Positions 52,803 to 63,802 of a DNA stretch of 64,000 nt are shown here, piece by piece (position 1 is the first letter of the stretch; each line of letters begins with the position of its first letter). Under the pieces are notes generated by a model, which worked only from the letters and a program-made list of their open reading frames with translations, did no database searches and had not been told where the DNA came from. Source of the DNA: Leuconostoc palmae. Its GTDB lineage: Bacteria > Bacillota > Bacilli > Lactobacillales > Lactobacillaceae. Both the position numbers and the translations under genes were made by a program. Where the stretch lies: contig NZ_BPKZ01000004.1 in NCBI RefSeq assembly GCF_019656075.1, forward strand, positions 1-64,000, given 5' to 3'.

Positions 52803-53072
52803 TCAAATCTCTTTTCCAAGAGGAGAAATTCTAGCTATAACTCCTGCTAAAGTGTGAATAACACCAGCAATCATAATCACTAAAAACATAGGCTGTCCCC
52901 ATCCTAAGAGTAGTCCCTCAAACCATGATCCCACCGGAATTGAAGCATAAGAAATCATACGTGTTACAGATACTACTCGACCTAATATTTCTTTAGGTAC
53001 GGTACGTTGCCGTAAAGTAAAATAAGTAATCACATTATGGGTACCCTTATTATTATGTTTATCGTCAAGCAT
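52803..53072 (-). pseudogene. C-terminal remnant of an MFS transporter gene
   Basis: The 89-codon frame matches only the end of a major facilitator of the macrolide-efflux (MFS_3) type: TYFTLRQRTVPKEILGRVVS is the loop after an MFS helix, then VTRMISYASIPVGSWFEGLL and two more helices. The first 15 residues are unrelated-looking and there is no SD, so about 300 N-terminal residues are missing. It is judged a decayed gene. Confidence 0.7.
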
Positions 53073-53100
53073 AATTTGCTTACTAACTTTTTATTATGTT

Positions 53101-53137
53101 AAAAGCTTATCAGCATACGATTGATAAGCTTTTTTTA
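53101..53137 (+). terminator. Orphan terminator
   Basis: aaaagcttatca pairs perfectly with tgataagctttt, followed by a T7 run. No plus-strand gene lies upstream, so it looks like the relic of a deleted transcription unit. Confidence 0.7.
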
Positions 53138-53343
53138 TATTTTTGTAAATAGTTAATTAATATAAAAAAGAGTTATTAATGCATGTAAAAAATCATTTTA
53201 TTATATATTGAATTAACTATTTGTTATCATCTAGACACGTGTCATTGCTCATTTTAGGGGATTTTCTACTCTTTATCAGCGGAATAGTATATAATTAAAA
53301 AGGCTATTTTATACAAAAATGAATATCACAGGGGAGGATGTTA

Positions 53344-54225
53344 ATGGCTACAAAAAAAGAATGGATTGAGTATTTTGAATTGATTAATGAGAGGCAACCT
53401 ACTGATAAAGAGATTGTTAAGGCAATTGAAGAGGGTGAAATTGATGTCAAAATTACCGAAAAATCAACTGTAAAGCCGTCAGAGTTATCTGCTGATGCAG
53501 ACCGAGTATATACCAATGCTAAGGGAAGCATTGGCAATTTTTTCACTTGGGTGAAGCCACTTGTTGTTCACCCAAGTCAAACAGAGACGTCACGTACACT
53601 GTATTTGTGGATAATATACGTTTTTGCCACATTAACGAGTACATTAACAGTTACAACACTTGTTAGAAGATTACTTGATAGTACGATGCAAAGCTATTCA
53701 AAGTTTAGGGCAGTTCCTGAACAGGTAGCAACTGTGATTAGTAATTTCAATTCACAATTTTTCTTTTGCATCCTCGTAACTTTCGCCTTAGCCTATGTGA
53801 CTGCGATACCAGGTCTTGTTTTAATTAATCGTAATCAAGCCAGTATTAAACAGACCATTAATCAATATCTTAAATGGTTAGTACCAGTATCTTTATTTAG
53901 TCTTGTTTCTTTAGGACTATCATTTATCGTGCCACTGCCATTAATTGATAATTTATCGTTAGATAATTTAGACACATTAATGAAAACAATGACAAGTTCA
54001 TTTAACCTTGTTTTAATCGTTCTAGAGTTTGGGATAACTACTCTAATAATTGGACAACAACTAGTGATTGTTAAAGCGCATTCTAAACCAGAAAAAATCG
54101 ACTTACTGTGGTTAATGTTACTACAAGTAGTGATTAGTATAATAATTACTATCATTGAATTAAGAGTAATTATTATACCTATGTTTGAAAACTTGGGTCG
54201 CGTATTTACAAATGTTTTAGGGTGA
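53344..54225 (+). CDS. Membrane protein of unknown function with N-terminal W-F-R-P motif
   Basis: A protein of 293 residues. The N-terminus KKEWIEYFELINERQPTDKE holds a motif W-x3-F-x5-R-x-P-x3-E-I-x2-A that recurs twice in the next protein. After an acidic linker come five or six membrane helices (LWIIYVFATLTSTLTV, FFFCILVTFALAYVTAIPG, LVPVSLFSLVSLGLSF and others). The family is not recognised. ATG 53344 has ggggagg six bases upstream; ATG 53338 abuts the SD. The next gene starts seven bases after the stop, so the pair forms an operon. Confidence 0.72.
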   Translation: MATKKEWIEYFELINERQPTDKEIVKAIEEGEIDVKITEKSTVKPSELSADADRVYTNAKGSIGNFFTWVKPLVVHPSQTETSRTLYLWIIYVFATLTSTLTVTTLVRRLLDSTMQSYSKFRAVPEQVATVISNFNSQFFFCILVTFALAYVTAIPGLVLINRNQASIKQTINQYLKWLVPVSLFSLVSLGLSFIVPLPLIDNLSLDNLDTLMKTMTSSFNLVLIVLEFGITTLIIGQQLVIVKAHSKPEKIDLLWLMLLQVVISIIITIIELRVIIIPMFENLGRVFTNVLG

Positions 54226-54232
54226 AATAAGA

Positions 54233-55798
54233 ATGATAGATCAAAAAAAAGAATGGTTAGCTGCATTTAGAAAAACTTATAACAGGAATCCTACACTTGA
54301 AGAAGTGACTGAAGCTTCAAAGCATAATTTCCAGGTGGACAGTGTTACAGAGTCGGCTAATGAAAACGATTATCACGATATAGAAAATAAGGTGTCAGAT
54401 ACTGCTATTGAATGGAAAAAGAATTTTGTTCAAAACAATGGGCGACAACCGAATATAGAGGAATTAAAAGAAGCCAAAAGTAATAACTTTAGCAATGTAA
54501 ATTCTTCAGTATCTGATAAAGTGATTGATTATCCTAAAAAACAATTATCTAAAAAAAATAGATGGTTGATTAGTACGTTACTTGTTGTTTTAGGAATTCT
54601 GATTGCACTTTACTCTTGGGGCAATCATTACTACTCTCAAGGTGAGACTGCAAAACGCGTGATTAAAGTGTTGAAGTCGGGCAATAGTAAAACATACGCT
54701 GATAATTTTGTGTGGTCTGATACAAAAAAAAGCATTAATAAAAAAGATGTTATGCCATTCGTTAATAGTATGCCTAGCAAATGGTCTGCTAATCAAGAGA
54801 ATGATATTTATAGTCAACTACTTAGTCAAAAAGATGATAATGGCTTTGTGTTTAAGCAAACAGGTAGTAATTTCTTTATTTTTCCGAAATATCAACTTGA
54901 AATTAATCCGGTAAACTTAAGTGTAACCACAAACAACAAAGGTATTCAGCTAGAGATGAATGGTAAATCAATTGGTGAATCAGATTCTGATACTTATACG
55001 AAACAGTTAATTCATCAGGCAAGTGGTTTATATAAATTCAAGGCCACTGGTAACGTTAGTGGTCAAAATGTTTCTGCTAATGATTCACGAATGATAATGA
55101 CAAATGATGATATTAATTTGTCTATAAATATGATTAGTTTTGACGTTAATTCTAATTTAACTTCCGGGGATTTATATGTAGGAGGAAAAAAGGTTGGAAA
55201 ACTTAATGATGGTCTTTTAAAAGTTAATAAAATGCCAATCAGTAAAGGTGCAAAAGCCTATGTTCAATCTAATTTTAATGGGACAGTAGTTAGGTCTGAA
55301 AAGATGAATTTAAGTGATCTATACGACGGCGAAAGTATTAATTTAGATGCAGATGGTTTGATGACAAAAAATGATGCCAATTCAACGATCAACAGCATGT
55401 ATAGTGCGCTAAGTTCTTATGCTTCAAATGAATCAGATTCAAATGATTTAACTATGTTTAAAAATGGTGCAAACAATAAATCTTATCAAGATTATAAGCA
55501 AATGATTAAGCATAATTTACATGATGCAAAGCGAAACGCCCAATCGGTAAGTTTTAATTCTCCTGAGGTGCAGTCAGTGAATCAAACTGGATTGAATACT
55601 GCTGATGCTGTTTATCAAGTTAAAACTGATTTTTACTATTCATCTAGTTCTGACCATGATGGTGATACTTCTGGTGATTTAACTCAAACATTTGAATTAA
55701 CAGCACACATGATGTATGATAAGCAATCTAAAACATGGCAAATTGACTCTATTGATTCAAATCAAAAGAAAATTTCAGAAGATAATAATGTAAAGTAA
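54233..55798 (+). CDS. TcaA/YvbJ-like membrane protein with two N-terminal W-F-R-P motifs
   Basis: A protein of 521 residues: two copies of the W-x3-F-x5-R-x-P-x3-E motif (KKEWLAAFRKTYNRNPTLEE and IEWKKNFVQNNGRQPNIEEL), one membrane helix (WLISTLLVVLGILIALYSWG, about residues 104-123), and an outside part with SQGETAKRVIKVLKSGNSKT, beta-rich repeats and a C-terminal NTF2-like stretch. The order after the helix resembles TcaA/YvbJ of Staphylococcus and Bacillus, where a zinc ribbon occupies the N-terminus; here the motifs stand in its place. TcaA is linked to glycopeptide sensitivity; a wall-sensing role is inferred. Confidence 0.72.
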   Translation: MIDQKKEWLAAFRKTYNRNPTLEEVTEASKHNFQVDSVTESANENDYHDIENKVSDTAIEWKKNFVQNNGRQPNIEELKEAKSNNFSNVNSSVSDKVIDYPKKQLSKKNRWLISTLLVVLGILIALYSWGNHYYSQGETAKRVIKVLKSGNSKTYADNFVWSDTKKSINKKDVMPFVNSMPSKWSANQENDIYSQLLSQKDDNGFVFKQTGSNFFIFPKYQLEINPVNLSVTTNNKGIQLEMNGKSIGESDSDTYTKQLIHQASGLYKFKATGNVSGQNVSANDSRMIMTNDDINLSINMISFDVNSNLTSGDLYVGGKKVGKLNDGLLKVNKMPISKGAKAYVQSNFNGTVVRSEKMNLSDLYDGESINLDADGLMTKNDANSTINSMYSALSSYASNESDSNDLTMFKNGANNKSYQDYKQMIKHNLHDAKRNAQSVSFNSPEVQSVNQTGLNTADAVYQVKTDFYYSSSSDHDGDTSGDLTQTFELTAHMMYDKQSKTWQIDSIDSNQKKISEDNNVK

Positions 55799-55849
55799 GT
55801 CAGTCATTTAATGTTTTGAAAATTAAGAGAATGATAAATTCATAGCAAT

Positions 55850-55885
55850 AAAAAATCAAACCGTAATATTGCGGTTTGATTTTTT
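55850..55885. terminator. Bidirectional terminator
   Basis: A perfect 14-bp stem, aaaaaatcaaaccg with cggtttgatttttt, lies between convergent genes and touches the stop of the nuclease gene. Confidence 0.9.
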
Positions 55886-56753
55886 ATTTTTCATTAACGG
55901 TTACCTTTCCAGTAGCATAATCAATTGTGATTCCTGGCTGAACGTTGAAAATCCAATAATTGAAATTCAATGTTTTCCCATTATCATCAACTGATTTAGC
56001 CATATAATGAACTCCGCGTGGAATGCGCTCTGAATTTAAATATAAAGGGGTGACTTGACCTCGTATTTTAACAGTGGGATTTTTTTTAATAGCATTTCTG
56101 ATGTCATCTTCAGCTGCTAACTGACCAGGATATGCATTTTCTACTCGGGTGCCAGTAGTCATGTTTTCTGTCACCATGGTGGGTAATCCAAAAAATTGAT
56201 AACCAACAATGTGTGATTTATTCCATAGAGGTTGTTTACTTTTCCCAAGTTTAACATTTGGATTATTATGATAACCCCCAACCCATTTAGTACCATCATA
56301 ATGATCATTAATAAACCATCCAGAAGGTCTCACATCATAACCAATACGCTGGGGCCTAGTAGTTACTTTGTCCATACTGGATTGGCTAGCCAAGAAGTTT
56401 CCTTGTTGAGATCTCCCCAATGCATCTAAAGGGGACAAACTCAGTCCATCAACGGGACGTAACTTAGAACCTTGCGATGGGAATGTGTCTTTTAATTCAG
56501 TATCAGAGAAATTAGCTTGGTTATTATTGATATGGACAATATCACCATCAAGTGTGCCATCCCACTGTATATTTAACAGTGCTTGATTGTCATTAGCAAC
56601 AATAGATTTTGAAACTTTTGTTTCTGTTGTAGGATTTTGAGGACGATGATTTTGCCATAAGTAAAACATAACAATTGCTAAAACAATTAGCACAGATATG
56701 ATTTTACTTTGTAATTGATTGGTATTGTTTTTATACGATCGTTTTCTTGCCAT
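55884..56753 (-). CDS. EndA/NucA-like DNA/RNA non-specific endonuclease
   Basis: A protein of 289 residues with an N-terminal membrane anchor (KIISVLIVLAIVMFYLW) and an outside nuclease domain: DALGRSQQGNFLASQSSM, RPSGWFINDHYDGTKWVGG and WNKSHIVGYQFFG, where His is the general base (DRGH/NRSH motif of beta-beta-alpha-Me nucleases), then TRVENAYPGQLAAEDDIRNA (metal-binding Asn region). This is the family of the DNA-entry nuclease of competent streptococci. The start MARKRSY at 56753 has ggag eight bases upstream. A complete comG operon in the same window supports a role in DNA uptake. Confidence 0.85.
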   Translation of the reverse strand: MARKRSYKNNTNQLQSKIISVLIVLAIVMFYLWQNHRPQNPTTETKVSKSIVANDNQALLNIQWDGTLDGDIVHINNNQANFSDTELKDTFPSQGSKLRPVDGLSLSPLDALGRSQQGNFLASQSSMDKVTTRPQRIGYDVRPSGWFINDHYDGTKWVGGYHNNPNVKLGKSKQPLWNKSHIVGYQFFGLPTMVTENMTTGTRVENAYPGQLAAEDDIRNAIKKNPTVKIRGQVTPLYLNSERIPRGVHYMAKSVDDNGKTLNFNYWIFNVQPGITIDYATGKVTVNEK

Positions 56754-56829
56754 GTATTTGCTCCAATAAACCAATTCTACCATAAAAGACCATATCAATA
56801 TTTTTGTTGAATAATTGACCGTACCGTCA

Positions 56830-57531
56830 TTAATTCCTATATTTGGTTGTATACTTTTCAAGATAACGTTGTCCAAATGATAACATACTAGTCATGAATG
56901 CATATACGAGGGCTACTAAAATATATAAATCTAAAACGTGATAGTTTGCGGCAGCAATTTGCTGGCTTAAGTAAAACATTTCAACGATTGTAATAACACT
57001 GGCTAAAGAGGTATCTTTTAATAAACTAATTAGGGAATTGCTAAGTGGTGGAATAGACATACGTGCAGCTTGAGGTATGACAATATACCTATACACTTGT
57101 CCTATTGACATACCTAATGATAAACCAGCTTCACTTTGGCCAGAAGAAACTGACAAAATGGCAGCACGTATACTTTCCGAAGCATATGCACCTGTATTTA
57201 ACGAAAAAACAGTAATTGCTGCCACCCATGCATTTGAAAATATTGTGATGTGGGCATTTGGAAGACCGTAAAAAACAATAAATAACTGCACAATCATTGG
57301 TGTTGAACGGAAAATCCATACATAAAAATTAGCGAATATTTTTATAGTGTGCATCATAAGGTGCGCCCAAGAAGGTAGATATGGCATAGGTACAACGCGG
57401 ATGATTGCTGTTATTGTTGCAAAAATAATAGCTAGTACAAAGGAAATGATTGTTAGGGGTATTGTATAAACCAGAGCTGCTTTTAGAATTTCTGGTAAAT
57501 ATTCTATTGTTATTTGGAGGAATTCTATCAT
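56830..57531 (-). CDS. Amino-acid ABC transporter permease (cystine type)
   Basis: A protein of 233 residues with five membrane helices and the His/Glu/Gln permease pattern: FRSTPMIVQLFIVFYGLP near the middle and the EAA loop EAGLSLGMSIGQVYRYIVIP that docks the ATPase. It forms a unit with the binding protein 21 bases upstream. No ATPase gene is next to it, so the ATP-binding subunit must be encoded elsewhere or shared. Confidence 0.9.
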   Translation of the reverse strand: MIEFLQITIEYLPEILKAALVYTIPLTIISFVLAIIFATITAIIRVVPMPYLPSWAHLMMHTIKIFANFYVWIFRSTPMIVQLFIVFYGLPNAHITIFSNAWVAAITVFSLNTGAYASESIRAAILSVSSGQSEAGLSLGMSIGQVYRYIVIPQAARMSIPPLSNSLISLLKDTSLASVITIVEMFYLSQQIAAANYHVLDLYILVALVYAFMTSMLSFGQRYLEKYTTKYRN

Positions 57532-57552
57532 GTTATATCCTAATTAATTAAA

Positions 57553-58347
57553 TTATTTTGTCGTTAAATCAGTATCAAAATATTTCATTGAGAGTGATTT
57601 GAGCGTGCCATCATTATTTAGTTCTGTCAGTGCACTATTAATGTGTTTTTGCAATATTTTATTATTTTTTTGTATTAGCGGTGCAGCGGGTATAGCAGGA
57701 CTTTCCTTACTGATATCGATGGCTACAGTTTTTGCATTTGGATTTGATTTTTTCCAAGTGTTATAAGCCCCAAGATCGTTTAATGTCCCGTCTACTCTAT
57801 TGGTTGTAATCAGATTCATGGCTTCAACAATACCTGGTACTGCTACGATATTAGCACCATTTTTTTGGGCTAAGGTACCGAAGTTTGATGTTGTTGATTG
57901 GGCCATTTTTTTGTGATTTAAATCGGTTAAGTGGTTCAAACTTAAATTGTTACTTTGCTTTATTAAAACTGTTTTGGAGTATATATATGGTGTTGAAAAA
58001 AGATAGTTTTTCTTTCTTTCTGGTGTAATACCAATATCGTTAAATATAACATCATAACGATTGGCATCTAATCCAGTAATTAAAGAATCCCACTTTGTTT
58101 CTACATATTTAGGTTTGAGATTCATTTTTTTGGCAACTGCTTCTGATAGTTCAACTTCAAAACCGGTTAGTTTACCATGTTGGCGATAAGAAAATGGGGC
58201 AAACGTACCTTCTAGCCCAATTGTTAAAATCCCAGGTTTAACAGTTAATGATTGCTTTTCATGTCTAGTATTACTTTGAAGAGTAATCCAACCAATTGTT
58301 ACAACGATTAAGGTGATAACAACACTAATAGTGATTTTTTTTCTCAT
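57553..58347 (-). CDS. Amino-acid ABC transporter substrate-binding protein (cystine type)
   Basis: A protein of 264 residues of the family 3 binding proteins: LTIGLEGTFAPFSYRQHGKL, TGFEVELSEAVAKKM, FNDIGITPERKKNYLFSTPY and DGTLNDLGAYNTWKK. The closest known type is the cystine/diaminopimelate group (TcyA-like), a judgement from sequence pattern. The N-terminus (ITISVVITLIVVTIGWITLQ) has no lipobox Cys, so it is probably held by an uncleaved helix. Transcription passes a leader-peptide attenuator first. SD aggagg lies six bases upstream. Confidence 0.87.
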   Translation of the reverse strand: MRKKITISVVITLIVVTIGWITLQSNTRHEKQSLTVKPGILTIGLEGTFAPFSYRQHGKLTGFEVELSEAVAKKMNLKPKYVETKWDSLITGLDANRYDVIFNDIGITPERKKNYLFSTPYIYSKTVLIKQSNNLSLNHLTDLNHKKMAQSTTSNFGTLAQKNGANIVAVPGIVEAMNLITTNRVDGTLNDLGAYNTWKKSNPNAKTVAIDISKESPAIPAAPLIQKNNKILQKHINSALTELNNDGTLKSLSMKYFDTDLTTK

Positions 58348-58366
58348 TTTTATCCTCCTGAGAATA

Positions 58367-58405
58367 TAAAAAAGCGCTAACTAGTAATGTTTCTAGTTAG
58401 CGCTT
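58367..58405 (-). terminator. Attenuator terminator before the ABC genes
   Basis: A perfect 13-bp stem (58405-58393 with 58384-58372) is followed on the minus strand by T6. It lies between a leader ORF and the SD of the binding-protein gene, so read-through is required for expression. Confidence 0.88.
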
Positions 58406-58453
58406 GCTTAGTCCGTATGATAATTTGATAGAATGTTCTACAAAATACCGGTG

Positions 58454-58507
58454 CTAAATCATGCGCCGGTTTGAGCAATATACAGTTCCTGTTAATAATT
58501 TGAACAT
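58454..58507 (-). CDS. Leader peptide of the cystine ABC operon
   Basis: A 17-residue ORF, MFKLLTGTVYCSNRRMI, with a strong SD (ggagg, five bases upstream). It contains one Cys codon (TGC) followed by Ser-Asn-Arg-Arg with CGG and CGC, and ends inside a small stem (accgg/ccggt). A terminator lies about 50 bases downstream. Ribosome stalling at Cys or at the Arg pair could switch the terminator. The ORF and its layout are seen; the regulation is inferred. Confidence 0.6.
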   Translation of the reverse strand: MFKLLTGTVYCSNRRMI

Positions 58508-58528
58508 AACATCCTCCAAAATATCTAT

Positions 58529-58557
58529 ATTCTAAATAGTATTGTGCTATTTGTCAA
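58529..58557 (-). promoter_or_regulatory. Promoter of the leader peptide and ABC genes
   Basis: TTGACA and TAGAAT are exactly 17 bases apart on the minus strand, just after the stop of the HD gene. The mRNA leader would be about 175 bases. Confidence 0.8.
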
Positions 58558-58563
58558 CGATGA

Positions 58564-59220
58564 TTATTTTTCTAGATGCCATTCGGCCTTAAATTGTTTC
58601 AGAAAATCAATCATAAATTGTTGACGACTGTCAGCAATTTGTTTTGCTGCTTCAGTGTTTAACTGATCCTTGATCAATAATAATTTTTCGTAAAAATGAT
58701 TAATTGTTGTACTATCTGTATTGCGATATTCAGCTTTAGTTTTGGCGATACGTGGTGGAATATTGGGATCATAAAGAACGCGATGTTTGACAGCACCATA
58801 AGTGATAGCACGTGTTACTGCAATTGCTCCCATAGCTTCTAACCTATCAGCATCTTGTACAATTTGTCCATTAATGTCTAGTGGTTTAGCATGACCTTCA
58901 ATTGTTTTAGACCAAGACATATTGTCGATGATATATAAAATTTGGTCTATCACATCATGACTTACAGGAATTGACTGTAAAAACGATACAAGTTTTTCTT
59001 TAGCAGCTGTTGCGTCTGTGTCGCTTTCAAAAAGCTTATCATCATAAACATCGTGAAGTAAAGCTGCAGCATGTACAATAAATTTATCTGCTTTTGGTTC
59101 GGCGATCAAAAGTTTATCTGTCAAGGCTACAACTCGATTAATATGATCAACACTGTGTCCGGTGTCATCATTACATAATACTTGTTTCATATAATCTGAA
59201 ATTAATTCAATGTGTGTCAT
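58564..59220 (-). CDS. HD-domain phosphohydrolase (YedJ/YpgQ type)
   Basis: A protein of 218 residues. HSVDHINRVVALTDKLL gives the first His, ALLHDVYDDKL the HD pair, and VQDADRLEAMGAIAVTRA the last Asp, which is the YpgQ/YedJ arrangement. Such proteins cleave phosphate from nucleotides with a divalent metal. The substrate is unknown. It is read in the same direction as the ABC genes but these have their own promoter. Confidence 0.87.
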   Translation of the reverse strand: MTHIELISDYMKQVLCNDDTGHSVDHINRVVALTDKLLIAEPKADKFIVHAAALLHDVYDDKLFESDTDATAAKEKLVSFLQSIPVSHDVIDQILYIIDNMSWSKTIEGHAKPLDINGQIVQDADRLEAMGAIAVTRAITYGAVKHRVLYDPNIPPRIAKTKAEYRNTDSTTINHFYEKLLLIKDQLNTEAAKQIADSRQQFMIDFLKQFKAEWHLEK

Positions 59221-61570
<2,350 letters not shown>

Positions 61571-61724
61571 AAAATTAATACGAGAATTTGTATTTTAAAT
61601 TGAATGATTATTTTTTCACATGTTAAGTTAATAAAATGTTGTCTTTGTAGATAAAATTAGACTAAATAACGGTTTTATAACCAGTTGATTTGGTGATAGG
61701 GACAGTATCAGATAAAGTGATAAA
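61571..61724. other. Spacer after metG
   Basis: I see no gene and no clear terminator. The right part leads into the gap promoter region. Confidence 0.4.
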
Positions 61725-61798
61725 TTGAGCGATATCGATTGGTTTGTTTCGCTCAAAAGATAACTTTGTGCTATAATATTGGTGTTGACATAAGTCAA
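61725..61798 (+). promoter_or_regulatory. gap promoter with operator-like inverted repeat
   Basis: TGCTATAAT (61769-61777) is an extended -10. An exact inverted repeat, ttgagcga (61725-61732) with tcgctcaa (61749-61756), covers the -35 region, and a 5-bp hairpin ttgac-ataa-gtcaa (61785-61798) starts at the predicted mRNA 5' end. The repeat fits a repressor or activator site. Confidence 0.5.
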
Positions 61799-61821
61799 AA
61801 ATTTTTGGAGGATCTAAACAC

Positions 61822-62841
61822 ATGACTGTTAAGATTGGTATTAACGGATTTGGACGTATTGGCCGTTTGGCTTTCCGTCGTATCCTTGAATTGTCAGATA
61901 CAGCTTCAGATATTGAAGTAGTTGCAATTAACGATTTGACTTCACCAGAAATGTTGGCATACTTGTTGAAGTATGACTCAATTCATGGTGTATTGAAGGC
62001 AGAAGTTTCATCAGATGAAACAGGTATCATCGTTGATGGTAAGCACTACACAGTTTACGCAGAACGTAATGCTGCCGATCTAAAGTGGGTTCAAAATGAT
62101 GGTGTTGAATATGTATTGGAAGCTACTGGTTTCTATACATCAGCTGAAAAATCACAAGCTCACTTGGATGCAGGTGCTAAGAAAGTCTTGATTTCTGCAC
62201 CAGCAGGTAAGGTGCCAACAGTTGTTTATGGTGTTAACCAAAACATTCTGAAAGCAGAAGATAAGATTGTTTCCGCCGGTTCATGCACAACGCAATCATT
62301 AGCACCAATGGCTAATGCTTTGTCAAAGGAATTTGGTGTTAAGACTGGTTTGATGTTGACAGTGCACGCATACACTGCTTCACAAAGCTTGCAAGATGGA
62401 CCTAAGAGTTCAAAGTTTGAAAAGCGTCAAGCTAACCGTGATGCTGCTTCAAATTCATTGCCACACTCATCAGGTGCTGCCAAGGCTATTGGTCTTGTTG
62501 TTCCTGAATTGGATGGTAAGTTGACTGGTTCAGCTATTCGTGTGCCTGTTCCTGCAGGTTCAATCACTGAATTGTCAGTTGTTTTGGAAAAAGAAGTAAC
62601 TGTAGAAGAAGTTAACGCAGCTATGAAGAAGTATGAATCAGATTCATACGGTTACAATGGTGACGGTTTGGTATCAACAGACATCATTGGTGACACACAC
62701 GGTACAGTATTCGATCCTACACAAACTGAAATCGTTTCAGGTGAAGATGCTCAACTTGTTAAGGTTGCTGCATGGTACGATAACGAATACGGTTTCACTT
62801 CAAACATGATCCGTACATTGTTGCACTTTGCTACATTGTAA
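61822..62841 (+). CDS. gap: Glyceraldehyde-3-phosphate dehydrogenase
   Basis: A protein of 339 residues that oxidises glyceraldehyde-3-phosphate with NAD and phosphate. [14 protein letters not shown] binds [20 protein letters not shown] carries the catalytic Cys, [17 protein letters not shown] the catalytic His, and [14 protein letters not shown] ends the fold. The active-site context departs from the usual SCTTNCLAP: Asn is Gln and the second Cys is Ser. Codons are strongly biased to a few types, as expected for a highly expressed gene. Confidence 0.95.
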   Translation: MTVKIGINGFGRIGRLAFRRILELSDTASDIEVVAINDLTSPEMLAYLLKYDSIHGVLKAEVSSDETGIIVDGKHYTVYAERNAADLKWVQNDGVEYVLEATGFYTSAEKSQAHLDAGAKKVLISAPAGKVPTVVYGVNQNILKAEDKIVSAGSCTTQSLAPMANALSKEFGVKTGLMLTVHAYTASQSLQDGPKSSKFEKRQANRDAASNSLPHSSGAAKAIGLVVPELDGKLTGSAIRVPVPAGSITELSVVLEKEVTVEEVNAAMKKYESDSYGYNGDGLVSTDIIGDTHGTVFDPTQTEIVSGEDAQLVKVAAWYDNEYGFTSNMIRTLLHFATL

Positions 62842-62858
62842 TATCAGTTGACTTTTTG

Positions 62859-62887
62859 AAAGAGCTTACATTAATTGTAAGCTCTTT
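62859..62887 (+). terminator. Terminator of gap
   Basis: aaagagcttaca pairs perfectly with tgtaagctcttt around ttaat. Confidence 0.88.
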
Positions 62888-62952
62888 TGTTTGTCACTTT
62901 TCAGAATAATATATGCTATACTTTATTCATCTATTTGAAAGAGGGTTTATTT

Positions 62953-63762
62953 GTGAAAGTTGCATTCTCATCTGATAATCATTTTGATCTGAACAAGCTT
63001 GATGCTCAGCGAATGATGCATATTCAAGCACTCTATTTACTGAATAATGATGTTGATCTTTATATTCTAGCTGGTGATCTTTTCAATGACTTCAATAAAT
63101 CTTTAAAATTTGCCCGAGACATGCAAGATGCTTTGGGAGATAAAGTAATGATTCGTTTTATTGCAGGTAATCATGAAATGGGTGAAGGAATCACCTATGA
63201 TGAACTTGAAAGTGATGTTGATCCGCTTTATTTTCATAATAAATTTATTGACATTACAGATGAAGTTCGTATTATTGGTAATAATGGTTGGTATGATTAC
63301 GATTTTATTGGCAATGATTATTCAGATGATGAAATTTTGCAATTTAAGAATGCTTTTTGGTATGATCGACGTATAAAACAACCTATGTCTGATAAGGAAC
63401 GATTTGATATCAACCTTAACCAGATTAAAACGCAATTAGCTAAGGCCGGACGTAAAGAAACAATTGTTGTGTCTCATTTTGTCCCACGTAATGATTACAT
63501 CAGACGTTTTCCCAATAGAAATACACGACTAGACATGGCCAACGCACTTTTGGGGAGTACAAAAGTGGGTGATTTACTTGATAAGTCATATACAACAAAC
63601 ACAATCACAGGGCACTTACACTTACATCCATCACCATTAAAGGTGGGAAATAATGTGTATAATAATGTTGCTGTCGGTTATAATACTGCAAGGGTGCATG
63701 AATGGGCATCTGATAATTTTATTACCGAATGGCAAAGCCGGTTATTGATGTTACAGTTTTAA
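62953..63762 (+). CDS. Calcineurin-like metallophosphoesterase
   Basis: A protein of 269 residues. All family motifs are seen: VAFSSDNHFDLN (DxH type), LAGDLFND (GDxx), IAGNHEMGEG (GNHE), VVSHFVPR and TGHLHLHPSP (GHxH). The substrate is unknown. GTG 62953 was chosen because gaggg lies seven bases upstream and it puts the first metal motif at residue 6. Confidence 0.87.
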   Translation: MKVAFSSDNHFDLNKLDAQRMMHIQALYLLNNDVDLYILAGDLFNDFNKSLKFARDMQDALGDKVMIRFIAGNHEMGEGITYDELESDVDPLYFHNKFIDITDEVRIIGNNGWYDYDFIGNDYSDDEILQFKNAFWYDRRIKQPMSDKERFDINLNQIKTQLAKAGRKETIVVSHFVPRNDYIRRFPNRNTRLDMANALLGSTKVGDLLDKSYTTNTITGHLHLHPSPLKVGNNVYNNVAVGYNTARVHEWASDNFITEWQSRLLMLQF

Positions 63763-63785
63763 GATGTCATTTAAGACATCTTTTT
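63761..63785 (+). terminator. Terminator after metallophosphoesterase gene
   Basis: aagatgtc pairs with gacatctt around atttaa, followed by T. Confidence 0.75.
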
Positions 63786-63802
63786 AAATTTTTAATAATT
63801 AG

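Noticed and set aside
52803-53072. Intact small membrane protein
   Set aside because: The sequence matches only the C-terminal part of an MFS transporter and lacks a translation start signal, so a remnant is the better reading.
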